From Aliishimia sp039978895 (GTDB lineage Bacteria; Pseudomonadota; Alphaproteobacteria; Rhodobacterales; Rhodobacteraceae), in NCBI GenBank assembly GCA_039978895.1, contig JBDWAL010000033.1, positions 62,001 through 126,000 of the forward strand: 64,000 nucleotides of DNA, given 5' to 3'. A model generated the notes under the pieces. It worked only from the letters and a program-made list of their open reading frames with translations. It was not told where the DNA came from and did no database searches. Within the stretch, counting starts at the first letter, position 1; every line of letters starts with the position of its first letter. The translations under genes were made by a program, and so were the position numbers. Of this stretch, positions 15,606-22,770 are shown piece after piece.

Positions 15606-16391
15606 TTACTTTTCGCGTCGCGCCCACAAGTCAGGGCGTCTTGCTTTGGTCAGGGCTTTTGACATCATGTCTCGCCATGCGGCGATCTTGCCGTGATTTC
15701 CTGACATCAACACTTCGGGAACTTCGCGCCCTTTCCACACGGCGGGCTTGGTGTATTGCGGGTGTTCCAACAACCCCGCGGAGTGGCTTTCTTCTTCAGT
15801 CGAAGCCGCATTGCCCAAGACGCCGGGGATCAAACGCACAGTTGCATCAATCATGGCTTGTGCTGCGATCTCGCCGCCAGTCAATACAAAATCCCCCAAT
15901 GAAACTTCTTGCACGTCATATTGCTCCAAGACGCGTTCATCGACACCTTCAAAGCGACCACATAGCATTGTGATACCATCTGCACGTGCCCAATCTCGGG
16001 CCATTTCTTGTGTGAACGGTGCACCGCGTGGGGACAGATAAACCAAAGGCCAGCGTCCTCGCGCATGGGCCATGGTGGCTTCAATCGCAGGTCCCACAAC
16101 GTCGGCGCGCAGCACCATTCCGGCACCTCCGCCAGTTGGAGTGTCGTCCACGTTGCGGTGTTTTGTCAGCCCAAAATCGCGCAGGTCTTGTGTGTGAAGC
16201 TGCCACTTGCCGTCGTGCAAAGCCCGCCCCGTGAGACTTTCGCCCAAAACTCCAGGGAACGCTCCGGGAAACAATGTGATAATCCGTGCCTGCCAGACAC
16301 CAACCAAATCAGGGGCTTCGTCCATCAAAGATCGCGGGATCAACGTTGGGCGGATCGCTTTGCGGCCGTGGGATTTTGTTGGCTTGCTCAT
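15606..16391 (-). CDS. trmD: tRNA (guanine-N1-)-methyltransferase
   Basis: This SPOUT methyltransferase makes m1G37 in tRNAs with a G36 and prevents +1 frameshifting. It has 261 residues. The trefoil knot region is visible as Y-L-S-P-R-G (about residues 116-121), L-C-G-R-F-E-G-V-D-E-R (about 142-152) and S-L-G-D-F-V-L-T-G-G-E (about 162-172), the SAM-binding loops of TrmD. About 35 residues precede the usual W-x-x-x-I-x-T-L-F-P start; such an N-terminal extension is, to my memory, common in roseobacters. The start overlaps the stop of the sulfotransferase-like gene upstream (16388-16391). Confidence 0.95.
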   Translation of the reverse strand: MSKPTKSHGRKAIRPTLIPRSLMDEAPDLVGVWQARIITLFPGAFPGVLGESLTGRALHDGKWQLHTQDLRDFGLTKHRNVDDTPTGGGAGMVLRADVVGPAIEATMAHARGRWPLVYLSPRGAPFTQEMARDWARADGITMLCGRFEGVDERVLEQYDVQEVSLGDFVLTGGEIAAQAMIDATVRLIPGVLGNAASTEEESHSAGLLEHPQYTKPAVWKGREVPEVLMSGNHGKIAAWRDMMSKALTKARRPDLWARREK

Positions 16392-17164
16392 AGGTCAGTG
16401 GCTTTCAGGATCGCGGGTTTGGCGTCTTTCACCTCCTCATCGCTCATGTTCGAGCGGTTGAGGTCAAGGAGACGTTGGATTGTCGACTGTGGCGGCGCGG
16501 TATCCGCAGGCGAGACGATCTTTAGCTTAGCGTGGATCGTGTCTGGAACATCAGCAAGTTTCAAAACGGGCGCCAATGGTCCAAGCTGTCCCGCGCACGC
16601 TTCCAAAGCGTGGCGGTGTACGCGGGACGGGTCCAATTGTTCCGCCACTTGATCGATAACCGCATCCAAATCCGCTGACTTTCGAAATTTGCGCAGGTAA
16701 TCTTTGCGCGACAGCGTCATGCGTGCCGCCTTTACATGTTGCACGTGACAACTGGCCAACCAAGGCTCAGCTGCGCGCGTGAAGAACAGATAAGAGATAT
16801 CAGCCTTTGGCTGGGCTTCACGAAACGCCAGATCAATGGCGGACATTAAACGTGGGGTGGCGTCATAACGGCGTAACCCCTGACGACCGGGCATGTGACC
16901 GCTGAGGTCTTCTGAACTGAGAATGATTGTCTCATTGGGGTCAAATTTTTCTGCCAGCATCGCGGCTTCGTATTTGAACAATCCGAGGTCCCATTCTTGA
17001 CGGTTGATCGACCACGCTCGGGCGGCTTCGCATAAAGGTAACATGCCGGGGCGCAGAATGATGTTGGCATAGGGGCGCAGTGTTTTGCGGTTCTTGCGCA
17101 ACATCTTTTGCACGCTGGTCGTACCGGTTTTGTGAAACCCCGCATGCACGATCAGCTTCGGCAT
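16388..17164 (-). CDS. Sulfotransferase-like P-loop protein
   Basis: The 258-residue protein opens with a PAPS-binding-type loop, H-A-G-F-H-K-T-G-T-T-S-V-Q (about residues 6-18), the 5'-phosphosulfate loop of sulfotransferases, here with H-K-T-G-T-T. A second expected element, I-I-L-S-S-E-D-L-S-G-H (about 79-89), and a later R-x-x-x-P-W-L-A-S strand fit bacterial sulfotransferase-like proteins. The acceptor is unknown. It is inserted between rimM and trmD, genes otherwise usually adjacent, with 3 nt from rimM and an ATGA-type overlap with trmD, so it is integrated into a ribosome-maturation operon. Confidence 0.72.
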   Translation of the reverse strand: MPKLIVHAGFHKTGTTSVQKMLRKNRKTLRPYANIILRPGMLPLCEAARAWSINRQEWDLGLFKYEAAMLAEKFDPNETIILSSEDLSGHMPGRQGLRRYDATPRLMSAIDLAFREAQPKADISYLFFTRAAEPWLASCHVQHVKAARMTLSRKDYLRKFRKSADLDAVIDQVAEQLDPSRVHRHALEACAGQLGPLAPVLKLADVPDTIHAKLKIVSPADTAPPQSTIQRLLDLNRSNMSDEEVKDAKPAILKATDL

Positions 17165-17167
17165 GGG

Positions 17168-17668
17168 TTACAAAATCCCCTCGGGCGGGTCTGCGATCAG
17201 ACGGCCTGCCTCAAGGTCAACGGTCGGGACCGCTGCTTGCGTGAACGGGAGCAAAAAGGTGTCAGATGATCCCGGACGCACAACTTCCAGCAGGTCGTCC
17301 GCGCCGTGATTATGTACCGCCTTCACACGGCCCAACGCGACGCCACCTGTATCCATGACCGTTAGGTCGACCAGATCATTGTAGTAATATTCGTCATCGG
17401 GCAGTGAAGGCAGCTGTTCGCGCAATGCATAGAGATCGGTTCCCTTCAGGGCATCGGCTTGCTCTTTGGTCGCGACTTCCGCGAGACGTGCTGCGAACCC
17501 GTTTTTGATTGGACGCAGGATAGATAGGTGAAATGCACGACCCTTAGCATCGCTAAGTGGTGAATAGGTTTCGATGTCTTCGGGTGTCGCGCAGAATGAC
17601 TTAATGCGGACTTCGCCTTTGACACCATAAGAGCCTGCGATTCCGCCGACGATGATCTTTTCTTCCAT
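17168..17668 (-). CDS. rimM: 16S rRNA processing protein RimM
   Basis: The 166-residue ribosome maturation factor binds S19 in the 30S head and aids 16S rRNA processing. It has the N-terminal RimM barrel with I-V-G-G-I-A-G-S-Y-G-V-K-G-E-V (about residues 5-19) and the C-terminal PRC-barrel part with Y-Y-Y-N-D-L-V-D-L-T-V (about 92-102) and D-L-L-E-V near 125. The start at 17668 is set by AGAGGA upstream; longer in-frame starts would run through the microprotein gene. Only one base separates it from the stop of the 46-residue ORF upstream. Confidence 0.94.
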   Translation of the reverse strand: MEEKIIVGGIAGSYGVKGEVRIKSFCATPEDIETYSPLSDAKGRAFHLSILRPIKNGFAARLAEVATKEQADALKGTDLYALREQLPSLPDDEYYYNDLVDLTVMDTGGVALGRVKAVHNHGADDLLEVVRPGSSDTFLLPFTQAAVPTVDLEAGRLIADPPEGIL

Positions 17669-17669
17669 C

Positions 17670-17810
17670 TTAGGATGCTCCTCTGCACAGGCCGGCCTGC
17701 ATGGTTCCGTTTGCAGCAACACAGGCTTCACTCACTTGGCTCCGCTCGAACAGCAGACCCGCAACAAAGGCAATCAGAACAAGGATAGCGGTGCGAATAA
17801 GGCCGAACAT
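17670..17810 (-). CDS. 46-residue single-span membrane microprotein
   Basis: A short ORF too small for usual gene callers: 46 codons plus stop, ATG complement of 17808-17810, TAA complement of 17670-17672. An AAAGG site lies 6 nt before the start. Residues 3-20 form one hydrophobic helix (L-I-R-T-A-I-L-V-L-I-A-F-V-A-G-L-L-F), followed by E-R-S-Q and a short tail with two Cys (C30 and C42) that would face the periplasm or cytoplasm. The stop is one base before rimM, which suggests translational coupling. It begins the operon microprotein-rimM-sulfotransferase-trmD, separated from rpsP by a terminator. Function unknown. Confidence 0.62.
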   Translation of the reverse strand: MFGLIRTAILVLIAFVAGLLFERSQVSEACVAANGTMQAGLCRGAS

Positions 17811-17894
17811 AGAGAACCTTTGGTGTTGTGGTTTTCAAGGGACCATTTGCCTGACAGGTACCGGGTTTGTCCAGACGGGGCGGTGCGTGCCATG

Positions 17895-17920
17895 AAAAAA
17901 GGGGCCCCGTTTAGGGCCCC
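17895..17920 (-). terminator. Rho-independent terminator after rpsP
   Basis: A GGGGCCC/GGGCCCC stem (17901-17907 with 17914-17920), 6-nt loop, and TTTTTT on the minus strand (17895-17900) lies 28 nt downstream of the rpsP stop. It separates rpsP from the rimM unit, at least partly. Confidence 0.9.
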
Positions 17921-17948
17921 AATCAGTTTTGCCATGCAGGATGGCTTA

Positions 17949-18314
17949 TTATTCGGCGGCTGCTTCTTCTGCAGGAGCTGCAGCTTTTGCGGCTTTTTCT
18001 TCAGCGCGATCTTTGGCTTTCTGACCTGGCTCACCTTTTTTCAGGTTGGCGCGTTCTTTCTTGGGCAGAACACCGGCTGCTTCGAGCATACGGGAGATCC
18101 GGTCTGTTGGCTGTGCGCCTTGACCGAGCCAGTATTGGATGCGTTCCATGTTCATTTTCACGCGCTCTTCGCTGTCTTTAGGCAGCAAAGGGTTATACGT
18201 GCCGAGTTTTTCGATGAAGCGACCATCGCGTGGCATGCGGCTGTCTGCTGCAACGATGCGATAGAAGGGGCGTTTTTTAGAACCGCCGCGGGCGAGACGA
18301 ATTTTCATGGCCAT
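17949..18314 (-). CDS. rpsP: 30S ribosomal protein S16
   Basis: The 121-residue S16 carries the family opening M-K-I-R-L-A-R-G-G-S-K-K-R-P-F-Y-R-I-V (about residues 3-21), D-S-R-M-P-R-D-G-R-F-I-E-K-L-G (about 24-38), and W-L-G-Q-G-A-Q-P-T-D near 62-71. The extended C-terminal tail rich in Ala, Lys and Glu (about 85-121) is typical of alphaproteobacteria. An AAGGA site lies 8 nt before ATG 18314. It is followed by its own terminator. Confidence 0.96.
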   Translation of the reverse strand: MAMKIRLARGGSKKRPFYRIVAADSRMPRDGRFIEKLGTYNPLLPKDSEERVKMNMERIQYWLGQGAQPTDRISRMLEAAGVLPKKERANLKKGEPGQKAKDRAEEKAAKAAAPAEEAAAE

Positions 18315-18363
18315 GGTGATATTTCCTTTTGGTTTTTGTCAGAACGATGGGGGAAACCCCACC

Positions 18364-18660
18364 TTATATTTGGTGTTTTCGGTGGTGCTGAATGACTTCA
18401 GCGATGATGAAGTTGAGGAACTTCTTGGCAAATTCCGGATCGAGTTCCGCTTCTTTTGCCATATCTTCAAGACGTGCGATCTGCTTGGCCTCGCGGACCG
18501 GATCGGACGGGGGAAGGTCGTGTTCGGCTTTGAGTCTCCCCACAGCCTGTGTGTGTTTGAAACGCTCACCGAGCGTATAAACAAGAACCGCGTCAAGGCG
18601 ATCGATGCTCTTGCGATGCTCTTTGAGTACGTCCGCGGCGTGGGTGACAGCGTCGGTCAT
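18364..18660 (-). CDS. Chorismate mutase (AroQ type)
   Basis: The 98-residue all-helical protein converts chorismate to prephenate for phenylalanine and tyrosine synthesis. AroQ features: first helix with L-K-E-H-R-K-S-I-D-R-L-D (about residues 12-23), the central G-R-L-K-A-E-H-D-L-P-P-S-D-P-V-R-E (about 41-57) with conserved Arg/Lys lining the active site, and a last helix F-A-K-K-F-L-N-F-I-I-A-E-V-I. An AAGGGGG site precedes the start. It lies 49 nt upstream of rpsP and probably shares its transcript. Confidence 0.88.
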   Translation of the reverse strand: MTDAVTHAADVLKEHRKSIDRLDAVLVYTLGERFKHTQAVGRLKAEHDLPPSDPVREAKQIARLEDMAKEAELDPEFAKKFLNFIIAEVIQHHRKHQI

Positions 18661-18741
18661 TTTTGCCCCCTTTGCGGCGTCGTTTGTAGAGCCGCGGTGC
18701 GTTGGTAAAACTTGGCTGCTTGCGGCGCAGCCTGAGTGAAA

Positions 18742-19347
18742 TCAGTCAAGAGCCCATCCTTTCGGCTTGAACAGTGGATCGGCGTAATGGGAAATCTCCA
18801 TATCGATACCGTGACCCAATTGCGTGTCACGCAGTTGCGATAAAGTTGGATGGCGATACACCGCGTCGGTGCCGTCAATCGAAGGCGCGTCTTTGTCCTT
18901 GATGCAGCCAAGGCGCTCAGCTAGCCGGATTGAATCGAGGTTCATCGGGTCGATATAGCTTACAGCCGTGTCCCACCCGAGGTCATGATAGGCGTGGCGC
19001 CGCACGCATTCTGTGGCTTCCAATGCATAGCCCTTGCCTGCCTTGTCGGGCCAGATAATCCACGCAATTTCGCGTTCGGGCCAGCCTGCGGGCTGCCAAC
19101 CACCTGCCATACCGTAAGTTTCGTCTGTCAGCTTGTCGTGAATCATCCACATGCCAAAACCGCGAATTTCCCAATGGCCGATTTCGGCAGCATAAAGCAT
19201 CCACGATTCATACGGGTTCAGTGGGCCGCCCATGAAACGTGCACGGAAGGACGTGAACGTCGCTTTGAAATCAGGATAATCTTCAGGCAAAGGTGCTTTG
19301 AGAACCAATCGGTTTGAGACAAGCTCAGGTATGTCGCGATGTCCCAT
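18742..19347 (-). CDS. GNAT acetyltransferase, RimJ/RimL-like (first to stop of three)
   Basis: The 201-residue N-acetyltransferase has the RimJ/RimL pattern: E-L-V-S-N-R-L-V-L-K-A-P (about residues 8-19) and the acetyl-CoA pyrophosphate loop region D-K-A-G-K-G-Y-A-L-E-A (about 113-123). After this come Y-I-D-P-M-N-L-D-S-I-R-L-A-E-R-L-G (about 141-157) and the closing Y-R-H-P. The start at 19347 is the only ATG; a TTG 27 codons upstream would read into the intergenic gap. It is the last of three tandem paralogues and the most diverged in length. The substrate may be a protein N-terminus or a small molecule; unknown. Confidence 0.82.
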   Translation of the reverse strand: MGHRDIPELVSNRLVLKAPLPEDYPDFKATFTSFRARFMGGPLNPYESWMLYAAEIGHWEIRGFGMWMIHDKLTDETYGMAGGWQPAGWPEREIAWIIWPDKAGKGYALEATECVRRHAYHDLGWDTAVSYIDPMNLDSIRLAERLGCIKDKDAPSIDGTDAVYRHPTLSQLRDTQLGHGIDMEISHYADPLFKPKGWALD

Positions 19348-19441
19348 TAGACGCCCCCCAACCAACCGCACAGCGACAGCAGGTCGGCCGTGCGCGGAGT
19401 GGGCGTTACGCTCACGTTTGTTAGGCAATAACTTGAGGTAC

Positions 19442-19963
19442 TCACGCTGCGGCCCCTACCTTGGGGTGGCGATACACATGTACATCGTGGCCGAGCAATT
19501 CCCCCTCGCGTTCAAACGATGCGCCGAGGCGTTTTGCAAGGGTCGCTGAGCGTGAGTTTTGTGGCGCGATGTAACTGATGACGCCGTCATAGCCGAGCTG
19601 TGTTGCAGCATATGCACGTGCGGCCGTCGCGGCTTCAAAGGCGATACTTTTGCCTTCAGCTTCCTCCACAACGGTCCAGCCGAGTTCAGGTTCATCCCAA
19701 GCTGGGCCGTTGATAATCCCAGTCCAGCCAAGGAAGATATCCGTGGCCTTATCCGCTATATACCAGAAGCTATGACCTCGTAATGCCCACATACCGTAAA
19801 TTTGCATCATGGCCCGCGAAGCTTCGCGTGCATTAAGCGGGCCGCCAACGATATGCGAGCGTTCAGATGCGAAGAACTCGGTGACGCGGGGCAAATCGGC
19901 GAGCTTGGGTGCGCGCAACAGTAAGCGATCTGTGCTGAACTCAGGAATGGTGTACGTGGTCAT
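19442..19963 (-). CDS. GNAT acetyltransferase, RimJ/RimL-like (middle of three)
   Basis: The 173-residue paralogue of its two neighbours. It keeps the F-S-T-D-R-L-L-L-R-A-P opening (about residues 9-19), the conserved R-S-H-I-V-G-G-P-L-N (about 35-44), and E-E-A-E-G-K-S-I-A-F-E-A-A (about 97-109) at the CoA loop, where the usual G-K-G-Y is altered to G-K-S-I. The adenine-side helix is N-S-R-S-A-T-L-A-K-R-L-G. Its start overlaps the upstream paralogue's stop (19960-19963), so the two are co-translated. A gap of 94 nt separates it from the third copy. Confidence 0.85.
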   Translation of the reverse strand: MTTYTIPEFSTDRLLLRAPKLADLPRVTEFFASERSHIVGGPLNAREASRAMMQIYGMWALRGHSFWYIADKATDIFLGWTGIINGPAWDEPELGWTVVEEAEGKSIAFEAATAARAYAATQLGYDGVISYIAPQNSRSATLAKRLGASFEREGELLGHDVHVYRHPKVGAAA

Positions 19964-20493
19964 ATCACCGCCTCCGGGTTCGGATGGCGAAAGACGCGCA
20001 TGGTGCCGTGGCGTTCATGGGTGAAGCGCTCGTTTTCTTCGGAACACCCAAGGCGCAAGGCGAGGGCCGCAGATGCGTCGTTGTCAATTGCAACCAGGCT
20101 AATCGCAGTCGTCCAGTTGAGTTCAGTGTAAGCAAAGTGACGGGCGGCGCGTGCTGCTTCGGTGGCGTAACCTTTGCCCTCAAAGCCGTTCATCAGATCC
20201 CAGCCAAGTTCGGCTTCGGGCCAACCGTCGGGGTTCCACGGGCCGACCACGCCGGCCAATTTCCCTGTGGCTGTTTCCTCAACAGCCCACCGGCCATATC
20301 CCCTAAGGGCCCAGTGGCCGATTTCCCCAGCGAGGTTTCGCCATGTGGCTTCCGCTGTCGCGGGTCCCCCCACGAATTTGGAGCGATCCGAGGCGTAAAA
20401 TTCGCACAAAGGCGCGAAGTCCTGTGCACCCAAAGCGCGCAAGGTCAAACGCTCTGTTGTGAGCGTTGGGATATTTTGAGCGCCGAAGCTCAC
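19960..20493 (-). CDS. GNAT acetyltransferase, RimJ/RimL-like (first in operon order)
   Basis: The 177-residue GNAT-fold enzyme starts with L-T-T-E-R-L-T-L-R-A-L (about residues 11-21), contains S-K-F-V-G-G-P-A-T (about 34-42) and the acetyl-CoA loop F-E-G-K-G-Y-A-T-E-A-A-R-A (about 99-111), and ends with F-R-H-P-N-P. All three copies share the R-S-x-x-V-G-G-P and C-terminal [YF]-R-H-P features, which indicates duplication within the locus. It lies 94 nt downstream of the ffh stop in the same orientation. Confidence 0.86.
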   Translation of the reverse strand: MSFGAQNIPTLTTERLTLRALGAQDFAPLCEFYASDRSKFVGGPATAEATWRNLAGEIGHWALRGYGRWAVEETATGKLAGVVGPWNPDGWPEAELGWDLMNGFEGKGYATEAARAARHFAYTELNWTTAISLVAIDNDASAALALRLGCSEENERFTHERHGTMRVFRHPNPEAVI

Positions 20494-20586
20494 TTAGATA
20501 CCTTACACAGGGTTCGGACCTGCGCGGGTTTCCCGCAGGTGAAGGTCTGTTTAAGTGAAGGGGCGAAAAGGCGCGTCATTGTAGAT

Positions 20587-22098
20587 TTACTTCTTCTTGC
20601 CAAAGCCTGAGAGACCAGAAGGCAAACCCATGCCGCCGCCCAATCCGGGCATGCCACCGGGCATCTTGCTGCCCATTGCTTTCGCGGCTGCTTCCAATTG
20701 CTTGGGGTCCATGCCGTCCATACCAGGCATCCCACCCGGCATTCCGCCTTTGCCGCCCATCATCGCGGCCATGGCTTTTTTCATCATGCCGCCTTTGCCT
20801 TTGCCCAACTTTTTCATCATGTCGGACATCTGGCGGTGCATTTTGAGCAGCTTGTTGAGGTCGGACACATTCATGCCGGACCCTTTGGCGATGCGCTTTT
20901 TGCGAGAGGCTTGCAGAATTTGCGGTGCTGCTCGTTCTTTTTTGGTCATCGAGTCGATCATGGCGATCTGGCGCTTGAGGATTTTGTCATCAAAGCCGGA
21001 TTCTTCGATCTGTTTGGCCATCTTCCCCATGCCGGGCATCATACCCATCATGCCTTCCATGCCGCCCATTTTGAGCATCTGGTCGAGCTGCATCTTAAGG
21101 TCGTTCATATTGAACTGACCTTTGGACATGCGGCGCATCATTTTTTCGGCTTGTTCAGCCTCGATGGTTTCTTGCGCTTTTTCGACGAGCGATACGATGT
21201 CGCCCATTCCTAGAATGCGTCCTGCGATACGTTCTGGTTCGAAGGTTTCGAGCGCTTCTAGTTTCTCGCCAAGACCAACAAACTTGATCGGCTTGCCGGT
21301 GACTGCGCGCATCGACAATGCGGCACCACCACGGCCATCGCCGTCCATCCGTGTCAGAACAACGCCGGAGATTCCAATGCGGCCATCAAAATTTTCAGCA
21401 GTGGCGACCGCGTCTTGCCCGGTAAGGCCATCCACAACCAGCAGAGTTTCACGCGGTTCCGCCACATCGCGCACAGCTTCGACTTGGGTCATCAGCTCTT
21501 CGTCGATGGACAAACGGCCCGCAGTATCGAGCATGTAGACATCGTAACCGCCCAAAGCGGCTTGGGTCTTGGCACGCTTGGCAATCGCAACAGGCTGTTC
21601 GCCTTTGACGATTGGCAGGGTGTCGACGCCAATTTGCACACCGAGGATCGCAAGTTGTTCCATGGCGGCGGGACGGTTGACGTCGAGCGAGGCCATTAAG
21701 ACTTTCTTGTTGTCACGTTCCGTCAGGCGTTTGGCGAGCTTGGCAGTTGTTGTGGTTTTCCCAGAGCCTTGCAAACCAACCATAAGGATCGGGGCAGGTG
21801 GGTTGTCGATCTTGAGGGCGCCGGGTTCACCTTCTCCGCGCAGGACGTCGATCAGGGCGTCATGCACGATCTTGATGACCTGCTGACCGGGCGTCACAGA
21901 TTTTGTGACCGCTTGACCTGTCGCTTTGTCTTGCACGACTTTGACGAAGTCACGTGCAACAGACAGCGAAACGTCCGCTTCCAAAAGGGCGACACGAACT
22001 TCGCGCAGAGCGGTTTTGACGTCGTCTTCGGACAGCGCGCCTTGCTTGGTCAGCCGGTCAAAGACGCCAGAGAGACGTTCGGATAGGTTTTCAAACAT
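20587..22098 (-). CDS. ffh: Signal recognition particle protein Ffh (SRP54)
   Basis: The 503-residue GTPase of the SRP binds signal peptides and 4.5S RNA and hands nascent membrane proteins to FtsY. N domain about 1-90; G domain with G-L-Q-G-S-G-K-T-T-T (about 108-117), D-T-A-G-R (about 190-194), T-R-M-D-G-D (about 248-253; Arg instead of the more common Lys), and G-G-A-A-L-S. The methionine-rich M domain runs from about 320, with G-S-G-M-N-V-S-D-L-N-K-L-L in the RNA-binding helix-turn-helix and a Gly/Met/Pro-rich tail. Its length is slightly above the usual 450 because of that tail. Confidence 0.97.
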   Translation of the reverse strand: MFENLSERLSGVFDRLTKQGALSEDDVKTALREVRVALLEADVSLSVARDFVKVVQDKATGQAVTKSVTPGQQVIKIVHDALIDVLRGEGEPGALKIDNPPAPILMVGLQGSGKTTTTAKLAKRLTERDNKKVLMASLDVNRPAAMEQLAILGVQIGVDTLPIVKGEQPVAIAKRAKTQAALGGYDVYMLDTAGRLSIDEELMTQVEAVRDVAEPRETLLVVDGLTGQDAVATAENFDGRIGISGVVLTRMDGDGRGGAALSMRAVTGKPIKFVGLGEKLEALETFEPERIAGRILGMGDIVSLVEKAQETIEAEQAEKMMRRMSKGQFNMNDLKMQLDQMLKMGGMEGMMGMMPGMGKMAKQIEESGFDDKILKRQIAMIDSMTKKERAAPQILQASRKKRIAKGSGMNVSDLNKLLKMHRQMSDMMKKLGKGKGGMMKKAMAAMMGGKGGMPGGMPGMDGMDPKQLEAAAKAMGSKMPGGMPGLGGGMGLPSGLSGFGKKK

Positions 22099-22391
22099 GT
22101 CTCGGCCTCCTCAGCCGGTTGATAATGTGCCCCCGATATAGGGCGGGGACGGCGCGTATCCAAATTGGCCCGAGCACAAAACGCAAGATGCCCCCACGGG
22201 CGATACTCGCTGGTGGGGGGCGATCCCGGCGCAAAGGCCATGGGACCGGAGATTATAGTGATCTCCAGATTTGAGTGGCGTGTACTGCGCGCGTGAGAGT
22301 GAGTCAAGTATAGCAGGCTGAAAGCATGAAACGGGAACTTTGGGCCGCAATCTCAGATATTAACCTAAATTGAAGAAAGCTTACTGAAAAA

Positions 22392-22421
22392 TTGACACAA
22401 ACCAGAAGGAAGGCGCATAAA
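22392..22421 (+). promoter_or_regulatory. Candidate sigma-70 promoter of the 69-residue exported protein
   Basis: TTGACA (22392-22397, perfect -35) and CATAAA (22416-22421) are separated by 18 nt. The predicted start of transcription falls just inside the dyad at 22420-22444. Confidence 0.55.
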
Positions 22422-22444
22422 AGCTTAAGACATCATTAAGCTTT
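22420..22444 (+). promoter_or_regulatory. 9-bp perfect inverted repeat between promoter and start codon
   Basis: AAAGCTTAA (22420-22428) and TTAAGCTTT (22436-22444) with a 7-nt spacer. It overlaps the predicted transcription start and ends 14 nt before the ATG. It could be a repressor operator or a 5' mRNA hairpin. Confidence 0.5.
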
Positions 22445-22458
22445 CGGGAGCCCCGACC

Positions 22459-22668
22459 ATGAAAACCGTATTTGCCGCGATCACGCTCATTGCCCTAAGC
22501 GCACCAGCTTTTGCTCAGGACACAAAAACTCTGTCCCCAGCTCCGACAGTTTCCACGCAAGCTTCGCTTTTGATCGGCGCATTGGGCACAACGGGCACTG
22601 CATCTTTGGCAACCGTGGCAACGATGGCGACAGTCGCAACCGTACAAAGCACCGGCGATACCAAGTAA
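22459..22668 (+). CDS. 69-residue small exported protein with T-V-A-T repeats
   Basis: The first 20 residues are a clear Sec signal peptide (K near the start, hydrophobic core, A-F-A-Q cleavage site). The 49-residue mature part is low complexity: a Thr/Ser/Ala-rich tract with A-T-V-A-T-M-A-T-V-A-T-V (about residues 51-62) and no Cys or aromatic residue. A GGGAG site lies 7 nt before ATG, and a promoter and dyad lie directly upstream, which supports a real gene. The family is not known to me; it could be a small periplasmic or secreted peptide. Confidence 0.66.
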   Translation: MKTVFAAITLIALSAPAFAQDTKTLSPAPTVSTQASLLIGALGTTGTASLATVATMATVATVQSTGDTK

Positions 22669-22770
22669 GCATTTCGTCGCCCCCTCTGAATAAACGCCCC
22701 TTGCAAAAACGCACACGATTTCGTTACTTCTGCAATATCTGTTGGAAAATGCACGAATGGGATCTGGCGT

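Larger units (their letters stand above)
22099..22458. other. Divergent intergenic region between ffh and a small exported protein
   Basis: No gene is seen. It includes a 7-bp inverted repeat CCCCCAC (22191-22197) / GTGGGGG (22213-22219) in the ffh leader, and at the right end a sigma-70-like promoter and a 9-bp dyad (separate entries). The SRP RNA tetraloop core motif was looked for here and is absent. Confidence 0.5.

Noticed and set aside
17652..18395. 247-codon plus-strand frame over rpsP and its terminator
   Set aside because: It runs antisense through rpsP, the terminator and part of rimM; its Phe/Cys-rich translation is the mirror of the Lys/Ala-rich S16 tail.
20597..21213. Plus-strand frames opposite ffh rich in Pro/Met or His/Phe
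   Set aside because: They mirror the Met/Gly-rich M domain of Ffh and carry no independent signal.
22099..22260. SRP RNA gene next to ffh
   Set aside because: The GC-rich hairpin region lacks the conserved GGAAGCAGCC-type core of 4.5S RNA on both strands.
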